The position numbers and the translations under genes are program-made. A stretch of DNA of 49,578 bases from Desulfurococcaceae archaeon (GTDB lineage Archaea > Thermoproteota > Thermoprotei_A > Sulfolobales > Desulfurococcaceae): assembly GCA_020833245.1 (NCBI GenBank), contig JAJHQQ010000003.1:1-49578 (forward strand), in the 5' to 3' direction. Shown piece after piece: positions 42,205 through 49,578 of this stretch. Position 1 is the stretch's first letter; the number at the start of each line of letters is the position of its first letter. The notes below the pieces were generated by a model that worked only from the letters and a program-made list of their open reading frames with translations, made no database searches and was not told the origin of the DNA.

Positions 42205-42936
42205 ATGGTTGAGCGAGTTAAGACGGGTATTCCGGGATTCGACGAAATACTTGGTGGGGGTATACCAAAGAGAAACGTCGTGTTGTTAAGTGGTGGGCCT
42301 GGAACTGGTAAGAGTATTTTCTCAATGCAGTTTCTGTGGAATGGACTTCAGCTGGGCGAACCCGGTATATACGTGGCGCTAGAAGAACACCCTGTTCAAG
42401 TGCGCGTCAACATGAAGAATTTCGGTTGGGATGTGAAGCAACACGAGCAAGAGGGAAAATTCGCGATTATAGACGCATTCACAGCAGGAATCGGCGAGGC
42501 TGCCAAGAGAGAGAAGTACGTGGTGAAAGACCCTGACAGTGTAGAAGAGCTCGTAGACGTCCTGAGGACAGCTATTAGAGAGGTAAACGCTCAGAGAGTA
42601 GTAGTTGACAGTGTCTCTACACTATACCTCACAAAGCCCTCAGTAGCTAGGGGTATTATACTTCAGTTAAAGAAAGTTCTATCAGGAATGGGTACAACTA
42701 GCATACTCGTATCACAAGTCTCAGTAACTGAGAGGGGTTTTGGTGGACCAGGAGTAGAACACGCCGCTGACGGCATTGTGAGACTGGATCTAGACGAGAT
42801 TGAGGGGGAGCTGGTGAGGAGTATTATAGTGTGGAAAATGAGGGGCACAAGTCACAGTATGAAGAGACACGTATTCGAGATTACTGATAAGGGAATAGTC
42901 ATATACCCGGACAAGGTGCTGAAAGTAGTGCGGTAA
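42205..42936 (+). CDS. KaiC-like RecA-superfamily ATPase
   Basis: 243 aa single KaiC domain. N-terminal [31 protein letters not shown] contains Walker A GGPGTGKS (about residues 30-37, given in parts); Walker B is RVVVDSVS (about 131-138) and the ALEEHP segment holds the catalytic Glu pair typical of KaiC. Archaeal relatives are signalling ATPases implicated in chemotaxis or stress control, but no partner is adjacent. ATG start with ggtggtg upstream and a TATA-like gacttaaat. Divergent from cdc48. Confidence 0.88.
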   Translation: MVERVKTGIPGFDEILGGGIPKRNVVLLSGGPGTGKSIFSMQFLWNGLQLGEPGIYVALEEHPVQVRVNMKNFGWDVKQHEQEGKFAIIDAFTAGIGEAAKREKYVVKDPDSVEELVDVLRTAIREVNAQRVVVDSVSTLYLTKPSVARGIILQLKKVLSGMGTTSILVSQVSVTERGFGGPGVEHAADGIVRLDLDEIEGELVRSIIVWKMRGTSHSMKRHVFEITDKGIVIYPDKVLKVVR

Positions 42937-42947
42937 GATACTTGGCA

Positions 42948-43472
42948 CTACTTCTCACAGTAGTCTCCTAATCCCTTAAAAGCCTCCTTTTCAACAACCC
43001 CCTCTCTCAGCGCCTCGCATATTTCCCATGGAAACACAATCCACTTAGTAGTCTGCGCGTAGTAGTAGTCTGGGATATAAGTAGACCAGGGCTTAACGTA
43101 AATAGCTAGTGTTTTAATAGACTTTGCCTTGTGACTTGAGAGGTAGTCAACGACTAGTTGCATAGTACGTCCTGTATCCACCACGTCGTCAACAACTAGG
43201 ACGTTCTTACCCGTTATTGAGGGTAGTGTGGCTGATTTTATATACGGCTTCTCGCCCCTAATGCCAATACTCTTATAGAACTTGGCCTCTATTAGTCCAA
43301 TGTCGTCGATAATTAGGAAATCAGCTAGAATTCTCCCCGGGATAAGGCCGCCTTTCGCTATTATTACGAGAACATCTGGTTTACTGTCTAAGACGACTCT
43401 CCTAGCTAAAACACCGAGAGCTCTGTGTATCTCCTCCCAAGTAGTATACGTGACTTCTACATTCGTGCTCAT
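42948..43472 (-). CDS. Purine-type phosphoribosyltransferase
   Basis: 174 aa with the type I PRPP loop VLVVDDVVDTGRTM and the strand LVIIAKGGLIPGR (about residues 35-47), the layout of the hypoxanthine/xanthine/guanine phosphoribosyltransferase group. Probably salvages a purine base to its nucleotide; the exact base cannot be told. It converges with the KaiC-like gene (11 bp gap) and is divergent from pyrG, sharing a 62 bp AT-rich intergenic region. Confidence 0.88.
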   Translation of the reverse strand: MSTNVEVTYTTWEEIHRALGVLARRVVLDSKPDVLVIIAKGGLIPGRILADFLIIDDIGLIEAKFYKSIGIRGEKPYIKSATLPSITGKNVLVVDDVVDTGRTMQLVVDYLSSHKAKSIKTLAIYVKPWSTYIPDYYYAQTTKWIVFPWEICEALREGVVEKEAFKGLGDYCEK

Positions 43473-43534
43473 AATTATTTTTAATGAGTAGAAGAGTTTT
43501 AAAGCGTCTTAACAGGTATTTATAAGCGGGCACG

Positions 43535-45136
43535 TTGACAAAGTTCATTTTCATTACGGGAGGTGTACTCTCAGGGCTTGGAAAGGGCATAGTTGCAGCT
43601 TCTACTGGCATGTTACTGAAAAGATGCGGTTACAGTGTTACACTAGTAAAAATAGACCCCTATCTCAACGTAGACGCGGGGACTATGAATCCATACGCGC
43701 ACGGAGAAGTATTTGTAACCGAAGACGGTGGAGAAACAGATATGGATATAGGGCACTACGAGAGGTTCCTCGGCCATAATCTCTCTAAAAAGAACAACAT
43801 TACGTCAGGACAAATATACTTAAGCGTGGTGACTAAAGAGCGGAGAGGGGATTATCTCGGTCAATGCGTTCAAGTAATACCGCATGTTGTCGACGAGATT
43901 AAGAATAGAGTGAGAGAAATAGCTAGAGACCAGAGCGCAGACATAGCTATTGTTGAGATAGGGGGAACTGTCGGTGACATCGAGGGACTTCCCTTTTTAG
44001 AGGCAGCTAGGCAGATGAGGGTTGAAGAGGGAGATGAGAATACGCTTTATATTCACGTAGCCTTAGCTCCCGTTTTGCCATCAGGAGAACTTAAGACAAA
44101 ACCGGTTCAACACAGTGTTCAGGAGCTTAGGCGAATAGGTATTATACCAGACGCTATTGTCGTTAGATCTTCGAAGTGGCTTGACGAAGAAGCGCGCTAT
44201 AAGATTGCACTCTACGGCAATGTCCCGCTTAGAGCTGTATTTAGTAACCCGGACGTTGCAAACCCCTATAGAGTCACTCTAATACTCTACGAGCAGGGGT
44301 TCTCGGATTATATTTTAGAGAGACTTGGACTTGAAAAGCGAAAACCAGATCTCGCAGACTGGGCTGATTTCGTTAACAAGTTAGAAAATCCGATTAAAAC
44401 AGTTAAAGTTGGTATGATTGGCAAGTACACGAAGATTAAAGATAGCTATGTGAGCATAATTGAGGCTTTGAGACACGCCTCGGCGTGGAATAGAGTTAAA
44501 GTAGACCTCGTGTGGATTGAGGCGACCAGTATCGAAAACAGTTCTGAGTACTTGAAGCTTCTCGAGAGAATTAATGGGGCAGTAATATTACCTGGGTTTG
44601 GAGTTAGAGGAGCTGAGGGGAAGATTAAGGCTATTCAGTACTTAAGGGAGAGAGGGATACCCGTTCTCGGAATATGCTTTGGAATGCAACTAATGATTGT
44701 TGAGTTTGCGCGTAATGTTATAGGTTTACAGGGTGCTAATAGCACAGAGATAGATCCGAACACCAGGCACCCTGTAATAGACCTACTACCGGGTCAAAGA
44801 GGTGTAAGAGAGATTGGAGGCACCCTCAGGCTTGGAGCACTAAAAGTAATTATTAGACCAGGCTCACTAGCGTGGAGAATATATGGTTTAAGTGAGGTTT
44901 ACGAAAGACATAGACACAGATACAGTGTTAACCCAAAATATATTGACGTCCTCGAGGAGAACGGTATGACTATATCGGGGTTTAGCGAAGAAGGTTTTGC
45001 TGAAATAGTTGAGCTCAAAAACACTGAGCAATTTTACTTAGGTTTACAATTTCACCCGGAGTTTAAGAGTAGGCCATTAAATCCTAGCCCTATTTTCACG
45101 TACTTTATACAGTACATCGCCGAGAAAACAGAGTAG
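43535..45136 (+). CDS. pyrG: CTP synthase
   Basis: Converts UTP to CTP with glutamine. 533 aa: synthetase domain (1-265) opening [16 protein letters not shown] and with [11 protein letters not shown], and a class I glutamine amidotransferase domain (about 290-530) with nucleophile Cys in GICFGMQ and FHPEFKS. TTG start; gttttaaag near 43492 is a suitable TATA. Supplies CTP for nucleic acids and for CarS-dependent lipid synthesis. Confidence 0.97.
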   Translation: MTKFIFITGGVLSGLGKGIVAASTGMLLKRCGYSVTLVKIDPYLNVDAGTMNPYAHGEVFVTEDGGETDMDIGHYERFLGHNLSKKNNITSGQIYLSVVTKERRGDYLGQCVQVIPHVVDEIKNRVREIARDQSADIAIVEIGGTVGDIEGLPFLEAARQMRVEEGDENTLYIHVALAPVLPSGELKTKPVQHSVQELRRIGIIPDAIVVRSSKWLDEEARYKIALYGNVPLRAVFSNPDVANPYRVTLILYEQGFSDYILERLGLEKRKPDLADWADFVNKLENPIKTVKVGMIGKYTKIKDSYVSIIEALRHASAWNRVKVDLVWIEATSIENSSEYLKLLERINGAVILPGFGVRGAEGKIKAIQYLRERGIPVLGICFGMQLMIVEFARNVIGLQGANSTEIDPNTRHPVIDLLPGQRGVREIGGTLRLGALKVIIRPGSLAWRIYGLSEVYERHRHRYSVNPKYIDVLEENGMTISGFSEEGFAEIVELKNTEQFYLGLQFHPEFKSRPLNPSPIFTYFIQYIAEKTE

Positions 45137-45295
45137 TCCTAGAGTAGTGAAACAGAATTTTGGGAGTTTGCTGTGGTGTAGTGGAGATTCATTAAGGATC
45201 AAGTAAACTTTGACGCAGTGAACAGTATTTAATTAGCTATTGTAGTATTAGTTACTTGGATTACGAGTTTAATTAGAGTATTCTAGGTGATGTGT

Positions 45296-45874
45296 GTGAG
45301 TGAGAGTGAATTAGTAATAGACTTGTCGAGTATTCCACTAAAACCTATTGGTAAGAGAGAGATTCAGCAGCTTGAAATGGCACTGATAATAGGAACTCTC
45401 TACAGGCCAGAGGTCTTAGACCTGATAAGAGACCCGGTTGAGAGGTCAACGTGGATAGATAGTCTAGCCGTTGCGGCCGCGGCGTTTGCGAGGTATAAGG
45501 CTGGAGTGCCTGTATCTGAAATCGCCGAGGAGCTTGGAAGATCGGAGGTCACTATTAGAGGGCACCTAAATCAGAAAACTAAAGCTGGGAAACTAGTAGC
45601 TGAGACCTACGAGAAGATTAAACGTGGGGAACTCAAAATCGCAGTACCATTTGTTACGGCGCCTCAACAAATAACTGCCCTTGAAGTCGAAAAAACGCAG
45701 TTAGAAATCGAGAAATTAAGAGAAGAGAAGAGAGTTCTTGAAGAGAGAAACAAGATGCTCGAAGAGGAGCTTGGAAAAATGAGGTCGAAACTAAGTGAGC
45801 TCACATCACAAATTAAGCGTATTAGAGAACTTACAGTCGAGTTAGCGAACATAGTGAATAAGCTACTTGAATAG
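45296..45874 (+). CDS. HTH/coiled-coil transcription regulator
   Basis: 192 aa from GTG 45296, chosen because aggtga lies five bases upstream; the frame continues back to GTG 45287 over that sequence. A helical N-terminal domain is followed by a helix-turn-helix (GVPVSEIAEELGRSEVTIRGHL, about residues 70-91, shown in part) and a long C-terminal coiled coil (about 127-192, Leu/Glu/Lys heptads). This is a crenarchaeal-style regulator architecture, but I cannot name a characterised member. The 150 bp upstream hold no gene; tatttaattagc near 45228 could be its TATA box. Confidence 0.7.
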   Translation: MSESELVIDLSSIPLKPIGKREIQQLEMALIIGTLYRPEVLDLIRDPVERSTWIDSLAVAAAAFARYKAGVPVSEIAEELGRSEVTIRGHLNQKTKAGKLVAETYEKIKRGELKIAVPFVTAPQQITALEVEKTQLEIEKLREEKRVLEERNKMLEEELGKMRSKLSELTSQIKRIRELTVELANIVNKLLE

Positions 45875-46570
45875 CTTCTTGAAGTTTCCGTAAATAATGT
45901 CCTTGACTTTTCTAGGCTCTAAGTGGTTTTTCTCGGATAAGTAGAGTATAACCTTATCTATGAGCTCTGGAGTTAAGTTTAGACCCCTATAATAGTAGGG
46001 CGCGTCACTCTCAGTTAAAATGCTCTCTAGCCTTATGTGGCCTAATACCTCTCTGTGTTTTTCTTGAATAGTGAGTGCTGGGTTTGCACCAATAAAGTAG
46101 CCTACGCTCGAGATCTGATCGGCGAGATTTAAAGGCCCTGTATACCAGTGAAAGTACGCTTTGTTAATGTTCTTCGAGTATACTAGCTTAAAGACCACGT
46201 CCCACGCCCCGGCAGCGTGGAGATTTAGTAGTAAGTCATATTCCCTAGCGTAATCTAAAAACACATTAAAGACTGCTAATTGCTTGTCAAGTGTGTCAGG
46301 CTTAAACTTCTTGTCTAATCCGACTTCTCCTAGACACTTCACTTTAGCGGCTAACTCCTCTAAAAGCTTTGAAGCATCTCTAGTTGTGTACTCGTGTGCT
46401 AACCAGGGGTGTATGCCGATACAGGGCTTTACATACTCGTATTTTTCTGATAACTTGATAGTTGCATAACTCGACTCGGGGCTGTCTGAGACACATACTA
46501 ACACGTAGTTACCACTGTACTTACTTAAATCCTCGAGTTCTGTACAGTGAACGTGCATGTCAACAAACAC
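45863..46570 (-). CDS. TatD-like metal-dependent hydrolase
   Basis: 235 aa TIM-barrel amidohydrolase of the TatD DNase family. Metal-binding residues are visible: HVHC (His6, His8), GIHPW, GEVGLD, LNLHAAG and TESDAPYY. A role in DNA or nucleotide hydrolysis is known for relatives; substrate here is inferred. GTG start (MFVDMHVH). The 3' end overlaps the convergent regulator gene by 12 bp. Confidence 0.85.
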   Translation of the reverse strand: MFVDMHVHCTELEDLSKYSGNYVLVCVSDSPESSYATIKLSEKYEYVKPCIGIHPWLAHEYTTRDASKLLEELAAKVKCLGEVGLDKKFKPDTLDKQLAVFNVFLDYAREYDLLLNLHAAGAWDVVFKLVYSKNINKAYFHWYTGPLNLADQISSVGYFIGANPALTIQEKHREVLGHIRLESILTESDAPYYYRGLNLTPELIDKVILYLSEKNHLEPRKVKDIIYGNFKKLFK

Positions 46571-46624
46571 TGTACCAATCCCCGAGATAGGACTAAACCA
46601 TTCTACTCTCGCACTGTATACCTC

Positions 46625-47149
46625 CTAGAGAGTTCTCTTCACCTTGTCGAGTCTATTAAGGCACTTACTCTCGTCAATTCCATGTTCAAGTACATTGAGG
46701 GCCTCTTGCTCCACATTTAAATCAGCGAGCAGAAACAACGAGGATCCTAGTTGAACTAGTATTTTGGACAACTCGAGCTCGCATGGAGACGCGTTTATTT
46801 CTCTACAGCCACTGGGCTTTCTTGACACCACGTAGAAATCCCCGCAGTCGTCGAGATAAACTCCCCGTAGAACTACACAGGTATGTGTTCCGCTTGGTAG
46901 TTCCCATATTGTATACTTATCCCTACCCCAGACGTGAACTTGAAACCGCCCGCTATCACATATAAGTGTCTCTTTAATATCGTGTTTAAACACTACAAGT
47001 GAGGATTCAGGTAAAGTGAAGTTTATGGCTCGCTTATCTAAAACGCCTTCACAGTAGTATATTCTATTGATACTTCTACATAGAGTGTCAATGCTAATGT
47101 CTAACACGAAGACACACCCCGTAAATTGTGCTTTACTCACGTAGTTCAA
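46625..47149 (-). CDS. Hypothetical protein, 174 aa
   Basis: Beta-rich N-terminal two-thirds (strands such as GCVFVLDISI, SLVVFKHDI, FQVHVWGRDKYTIWEL) and a helical C-terminus. Eight or nine cysteines are scattered without a clear metal motif. No family recognised. It lies upstream of the TatD-like gene on the same strand (54 bp gap), so the two may share a transcript. Confidence 0.6.
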   Translation of the reverse strand: MNYVSKAQFTGCVFVLDISIDTLCRSINRIYYCEGVLDKRAINFTLPESSLVVFKHDIKETLICDSGRFQVHVWGRDKYTIWELPSGTHTCVVLRGVYLDDCGDFYVVSRKPSGCREINASPCELELSKILVQLGSSLFLLADLNVEQEALNVLEHGIDESKCLNRLDKVKRTL

Positions 47150-47203
47150 TGTTTAAAATAAGGTTTTATCAATTAAACACTAAGTGTATGAGTGTAGTAT
47201 ACT

Positions 47204-47252
47204 GTGATGAGTTTGCCGAAAGCGGATCTGTGACGAGTCTCCCGATGGCTGA
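47204..47252 (+). ncRNA. C/D box sRNA (2'-O-methylation guide)
   Basis: C GTGATGA (47204-47210), 12-nt guide GTTTGCCGAAAG, D' CGGA (47223-47226), 3-nt spacer, C' GTGACGA (47230-47236), 12-nt guide GTCTCCCGATGG, D CTGA (47249-47252). Both guides have exactly 12 nt and the total is 49 nt, the classic archaeal double-guide layout. A TATA-like ttttat at 47164-47169 predicts a start about ten bases before the C box. The D box ends five bases before the furthest start of the HAD gene. Predicted targets CTTTCGGCAAAC and CCATCGGGAGAC; not identified from memory. Confidence 0.82.
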
Positions 47253-47257
47253 GATCG

Positions 47258-47935
47258 GTGGTTACGGTGGCATTAAAAATTAAAATGCTCATATTAGACT
47301 ACGATCTCTCTAGTGTTATAAACGATGTTGACTTCTACGAGGCTTTCTGCAGCGCTTTGAGAGAAGTAGGGAGAAATTGTCTTAACTTTGATGAGTTCTC
47401 TGTTCTCCTCGAATCAGACTTGCTGAGAGAGTACGTTTCACGGTATATTAGTGAAGATGCTTTTTGGAGGAGATTTAGGCAGCTGTACGTTTCTAGGCAC
47501 AGCTATCCGCGCAGAGGACTGCGCGAGCTTTTAATTCAAGTGAAGAGATTTGGTGTTAAAGTAGCAGTTCTCTCTGGTAGAGAGACTCACCCAGAGTATA
47601 TATGGTGGGATCTGCGTAGACACGGGCTCGACGAGCTCGTAGACGATGTTGTGACAATGCATGACTTAAACACTTTATTTTTACGAGAAGAGTTCTTGTT
47701 TGACAAGTCGCCTATCATAGAGTACGTGAAGAAAAAACACGGTGTTATAGGAGATTTTGTTTGTATAGGTGACTACGTCTCTGACTACTATAGTTGCGTA
47801 AAAAGTGGAGGTCTATTTATAGGCATTGGGAGCGAAGTTAGGATAGGAGTTCTTAAAAAAGCAGGTACACAGCTCACGGCTACAGACTTCTACGAGGTTT
47901 TAATGAGGCTGCAGGAACTGGGGTTTCTCGCGTAG
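47258..47935 (+). CDS. HAD-superfamily hydrolase
   Basis: 225 aa. Motif I is LDYDLS (nucleophile Asp plus acid/base Asp two residues on), motif II is VLSGRE and motif IV is GDYVSDY; a helical cap lies between (about residues 30-90). Likely a small-molecule phosphatase; substrate unknown. The start is uncertain: GTG 47258, GTG 47267 or ATG 47285 are possible, the last beginning MLILDYDLS. Because a C/D sRNA ends at 47252, the mRNA may start inside or overlap the sRNA, which favours a later start. Confidence 0.78.
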   Translation: MVTVALKIKMLILDYDLSSVINDVDFYEAFCSALREVGRNCLNFDEFSVLLESDLLREYVSRYISEDAFWRRFRQLYVSRHSYPRRGLRELLIQVKRFGVKVAVLSGRETHPEYIWWDLRRHGLDELVDDVVTMHDLNTLFLREEFLFDKSPIIEYVKKKHGVIGDFVCIGDYVSDYYSCVKSGGLFIGIGSEVRIGVLKKAGTQLTATDFYEVLMRLQELGFLA

Positions 47936-47944
47936 TTGTACTAG

Positions 47945-48253
47945 TTATCTAATCGACGTTAAGATATACTTTCCGTTATTGCCGTTTATGTATACTTCGC
48001 CCCGCGAGATTAGAGTATTGAGGGCTTTTCTGATTTTATCTTCGCTGGCTATTCCTGACAGCACGTAGTGTATTTCCTTTAAGTTCATAGGCTTGTAGCT
48101 TAGGAGATCCTTTATTATATCGATCAGCTGGTCATCGTTTGGTGCACTAGTGAGAACAATGTCGCTGTCTTCGTGAATGACTCTTAATCTTACTCTTCTA
48201 CTGAGCTCATTCACCTCTTCAGGGCTCAGTTCAATATTCCTCATTATAACCAC
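47945..48253 (-). CDS. Small protein with possible winged-helix fold
   Basis: 102 aa. The C-terminal part, NLKEIHYVLSGIASEDKIRKALNTLISRGEVYINGNNGKYILT (in parts), has the helix-helix-wing pattern of winged-helix domains. It could be a regulator or a nucleic-acid-binding adaptor. GTG 48253 or ATG 48244 may be the start. Convergent with the HAD gene and divergent from the radical SAM gene. Confidence 0.6.
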   Translation of the reverse strand: MVIMRNIELSPEEVNELSRRVRLRVIHEDSDIVLTSAPNDDQLIDIIKDLLSYKPMNLKEIHYVLSGIASEDKIRKALNTLISRGEVYINGNNGKYILTSIR

Positions 48254-48310
48254 GCCTGACTCTACATAATGTTAAAAACACCATTTAAACATTTCAAAAC
48301 GGGTGTACTC

Positions 48311-49578
48311 GTGGCTAAACTACACGTATTGATCTATTACAATAGACATACCAGGTATAGTTTAAACCCCTTAATAGTCGCTATTGACAGGGCTCTGAAA
48401 AACGTGCTTGTAACACTCACTAGTAGCTTAGAAGAACTGCGTAGAAAAGTGCTGGATGCGAATTTACGTGGTGATAAATGTGTAGCTATGTTCAGTTTAC
48501 TTACAACAATGTTGACAAGCGAAGTCTTCCTATCAGACCTAGTAGAAACAGTTAATCTCCTGAAGAAATACAAGTGCACTACCATTGTTGGAGGCCCTCA
48601 CGCAACAGGTGACCCAGTAGGCTGCTTGAAGTCGCTTGGATTCGACTACGCGTTTATTGGTGAAGGCGAGGAGTCGCTTGTAGAGTTTCTAACTGCTCTT
48701 CAGACGAGAGACGATGTAAAGAAGGTTAAGGGTGTTTCATACTTAGAGAACGAGAAGTTTGTTTTCTCGGGGAGAAGGAGACCTGTTAATCTCGACGACT
48801 ATGATCCGTTCCCTTACTGGAGGGGTTTATTTGGACCAATTGAGATAACTAGAGGTTGTCCCTATGGGTGTTTTTACTGTCAAGTATCTTACATGCACGG
48901 TTTTGAGTATAGGCACAGAAGTGTAGAGAAAGTAACTTACTACGTTGAGGTTTTTCTTAAGAGTCGAGGTAGAGATGTAAGATTTATAACGCCAGATGGC
49001 CTTTCATACGGGCTTAAAACACGACTCGGAATTCCGAGTGTTGATTTACTAGAACACCTCTTAGAAGCTGTTGGCTCAGTTTGTGGTAGGTATGGTGGTA
49101 GAATTTTCTACGGGACGTTTCCAAGCGAGCTAAGACCAGAGCACGTTACAGATGAAGCACTTAGAGTGCTAAGAAAGTATGTGTCTAATAGGAGGGTTAT
49201 TATAGGTGCACAGACGGGAAGTGAGAGATTGTTGAAACTACTACGCAGGGGTCACAGTGTCGAGAACGTTAAAAACGCTGTTGAAATAGCACTCAAATAC
49301 GGTTTCATACCAGATGTCGACATAATTGTTGGTTTTCCAGGCGAAACCGTGGAGGACTTAAAAAGTACACTCGACTTAGCAAGCTGGATTACGAATAGAG
49401 GTGGTAGAATACACGTGCACTACTTCATGCCGTTACCTGGAACACCACTCGGCTATCAAAAACCCACAGTTATCCCCCTAGAAGTGAAGAAGGCAATTGC
49501 CCGTATAATTGGATCACAGAGAGGATACGGAGACTGGATCAACCAGGAGAAAATCGCGTGGAAGATAGTAGAGCTCAG
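48311..49578 (+). CDS. B12-binding radical SAM protein (MJ_1487-like), 3' truncated by window edge
   Basis: Frame open from GTG 48311 to the window end (422 codons so far). N-terminal cobalamin-binding-like domain (RYSLNPLIVAIDRAL, TTIVGGPHATGDP, DYAFIGEGEESLVEF), then the radical SAM motif EITRGCPYGCFYCQ (CX3CX2C, about residues 180-188) and the core segments GAQTGSERLLKLLRRGH and DIIVGFPGETVED. This matches the archaeal MJ_1487-type B12/SAM proteins; substrate unknown. The upstream gttaaaaac-type AT-rich region could be the promoter. It is the second B12-type radical SAM protein in the window. Confidence 0.87.
   Translation, partial: MAKLHVLIYYNRHTRYSLNPLIVAIDRALKNVLVTLTSSLEELRRKVLDANLRGDKCVAMFSLLTTMLTSEVFLSDLVETVNLLKKYKCTTIVGGPHATGDPVGCLKSLGFDYAFIGEGEESLVEFLTALQTRDDVKKVKGVSYLENEKFVFSGRRRPVNLDDYDPFPYWRGLFGPIEITRGCPYGCFYCQVSYMHGFEYRHRSVEKVTYYVEVFLKSRGRDVRFITPDGLSYGLKTRLGIPSVDLLEHLLEAVGSVCGRYGGRIFYGTFPSELRPEHVTDEALRVLRKYVSNRRVIIGAQTGSERLLKLLRRGHSVENVKNAVEIALKYGFIPDVDIIVGFPGETVEDLKSTLDLASWITNRGGRIHVHYFMPLPGTPLGYQKPTVIPLEVKKAIARIIGSQRGYGDWINQEKIAWKIVEL

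Noticed and set aside
1-49578. CRISPR arrays, insertion sequences, integrase-type att sites or prophage genes
   Set aside because: No regular direct-repeat/spacer pattern, transposase or integrase motif was seen; the tRNA genes have no adjacent integrase or 3' duplicate that I could find.

Overview
The window reads as a chromosomal segment of a hyperthermophilic crenarchaeote (Thermoproteota). Reverse gyrase, a TFB with the degenerate crenarchaeal-type zinc ribbon, tRNA genes with small introns, C/D box sRNAs, hypusinated aIF5A, Cdc48, TmcA and an archaeal-type isoprenoid gene cluster support this. The gene content fits Desulfurococcales or a relative; I cannot name a species. Genes are tightly packed, frequently overlap by 4 bp, often start with GTG or TTG, and there is no sign of insertion sequences, prophage or CRISPR.

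Layout. 1-2325: sugar-nucleotide enzymes (an epimerase cut by the window edge, and an NDP-sugar pyrophosphorylase), then uracil phosphoribosyltransferase. 2577-7577: reverse gyrase, a small unknown protein and aIF5A. 7718-12614: a NAD-kinase-like protein with a class II glutamine amidotransferase, a C/D sRNA, a small Cys-rich protein, and indolepyruvate:ferredoxin oxidoreductase (iorBA). 12691-14773: a small membrane protein, S27e, L44e, CDP-archaeol synthase and a RecA-like ATPase. 14852-20229: a plus-strand run of an RNase H-fold protein, a Clp1-like polynucleotide kinase, the three signature proteins of the archaeal mevalonate branch (UbiD-type decarboxylase and both aconitase-X subunits), and thymidylate kinase. 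20200-23802: a zinc-ribbon protein, UPF0147, FAU-1, tRNA-Leu, an AmmeMemoRadiSam-type radical SAM protein and an intron-containing tRNA-Ser.

23803-24257 is the only long gene-free stretch. It holds a convincing C/D sRNA with its own TATA box, then about 280 bases rich in potential stems that I cannot assign. 24258-31582: a large GT-C-like membrane protein, intron-containing tRNA-Gln, TFB, aIF1, the very short Rpo12 gene, agmatinase and glycyl-tRNA synthetase. 31690-36289: small hypothetical proteins, a Cys-rich B12-type radical SAM protein, a PhoU-like protein and a tRNA-splicing endonuclease gene with no usable start codon in frame. 36301-42098: a minus-strand operon cdc48-tmcA-sua5. 42205-49578: KaiC-like ATPase, phosphoribosyltransferase, CTP synthase, an HTH/coiled-coil regulator, a TatD-like hydrolase, a third C/D sRNA, an HAD protein and a B12-radical SAM protein cut by the window end.

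Functional threads. RNA maturation is prominent: EndA and two intron-bearing tRNAs it should cut, a Clp1 kinase, TmcA (ac4C), Sua5 (t6A), FAU-1 and three rRNA/tRNA methylation guides. Pyrimidine metabolism is represented by upp, tmk and pyrG, and archaeal lipid biosynthesis by CarS plus the mevalonate-branch trio. The most interesting observations are three previously unlisted C/D box sRNAs with a shared box grammar (C GTGATGA, D' CGGA, C' GTGANGA, D CTGA), one with a guide that appears to match a conserved segment of archaeal 23S rRNA; the structured unknown locus next to it; and the start-less endA frame.
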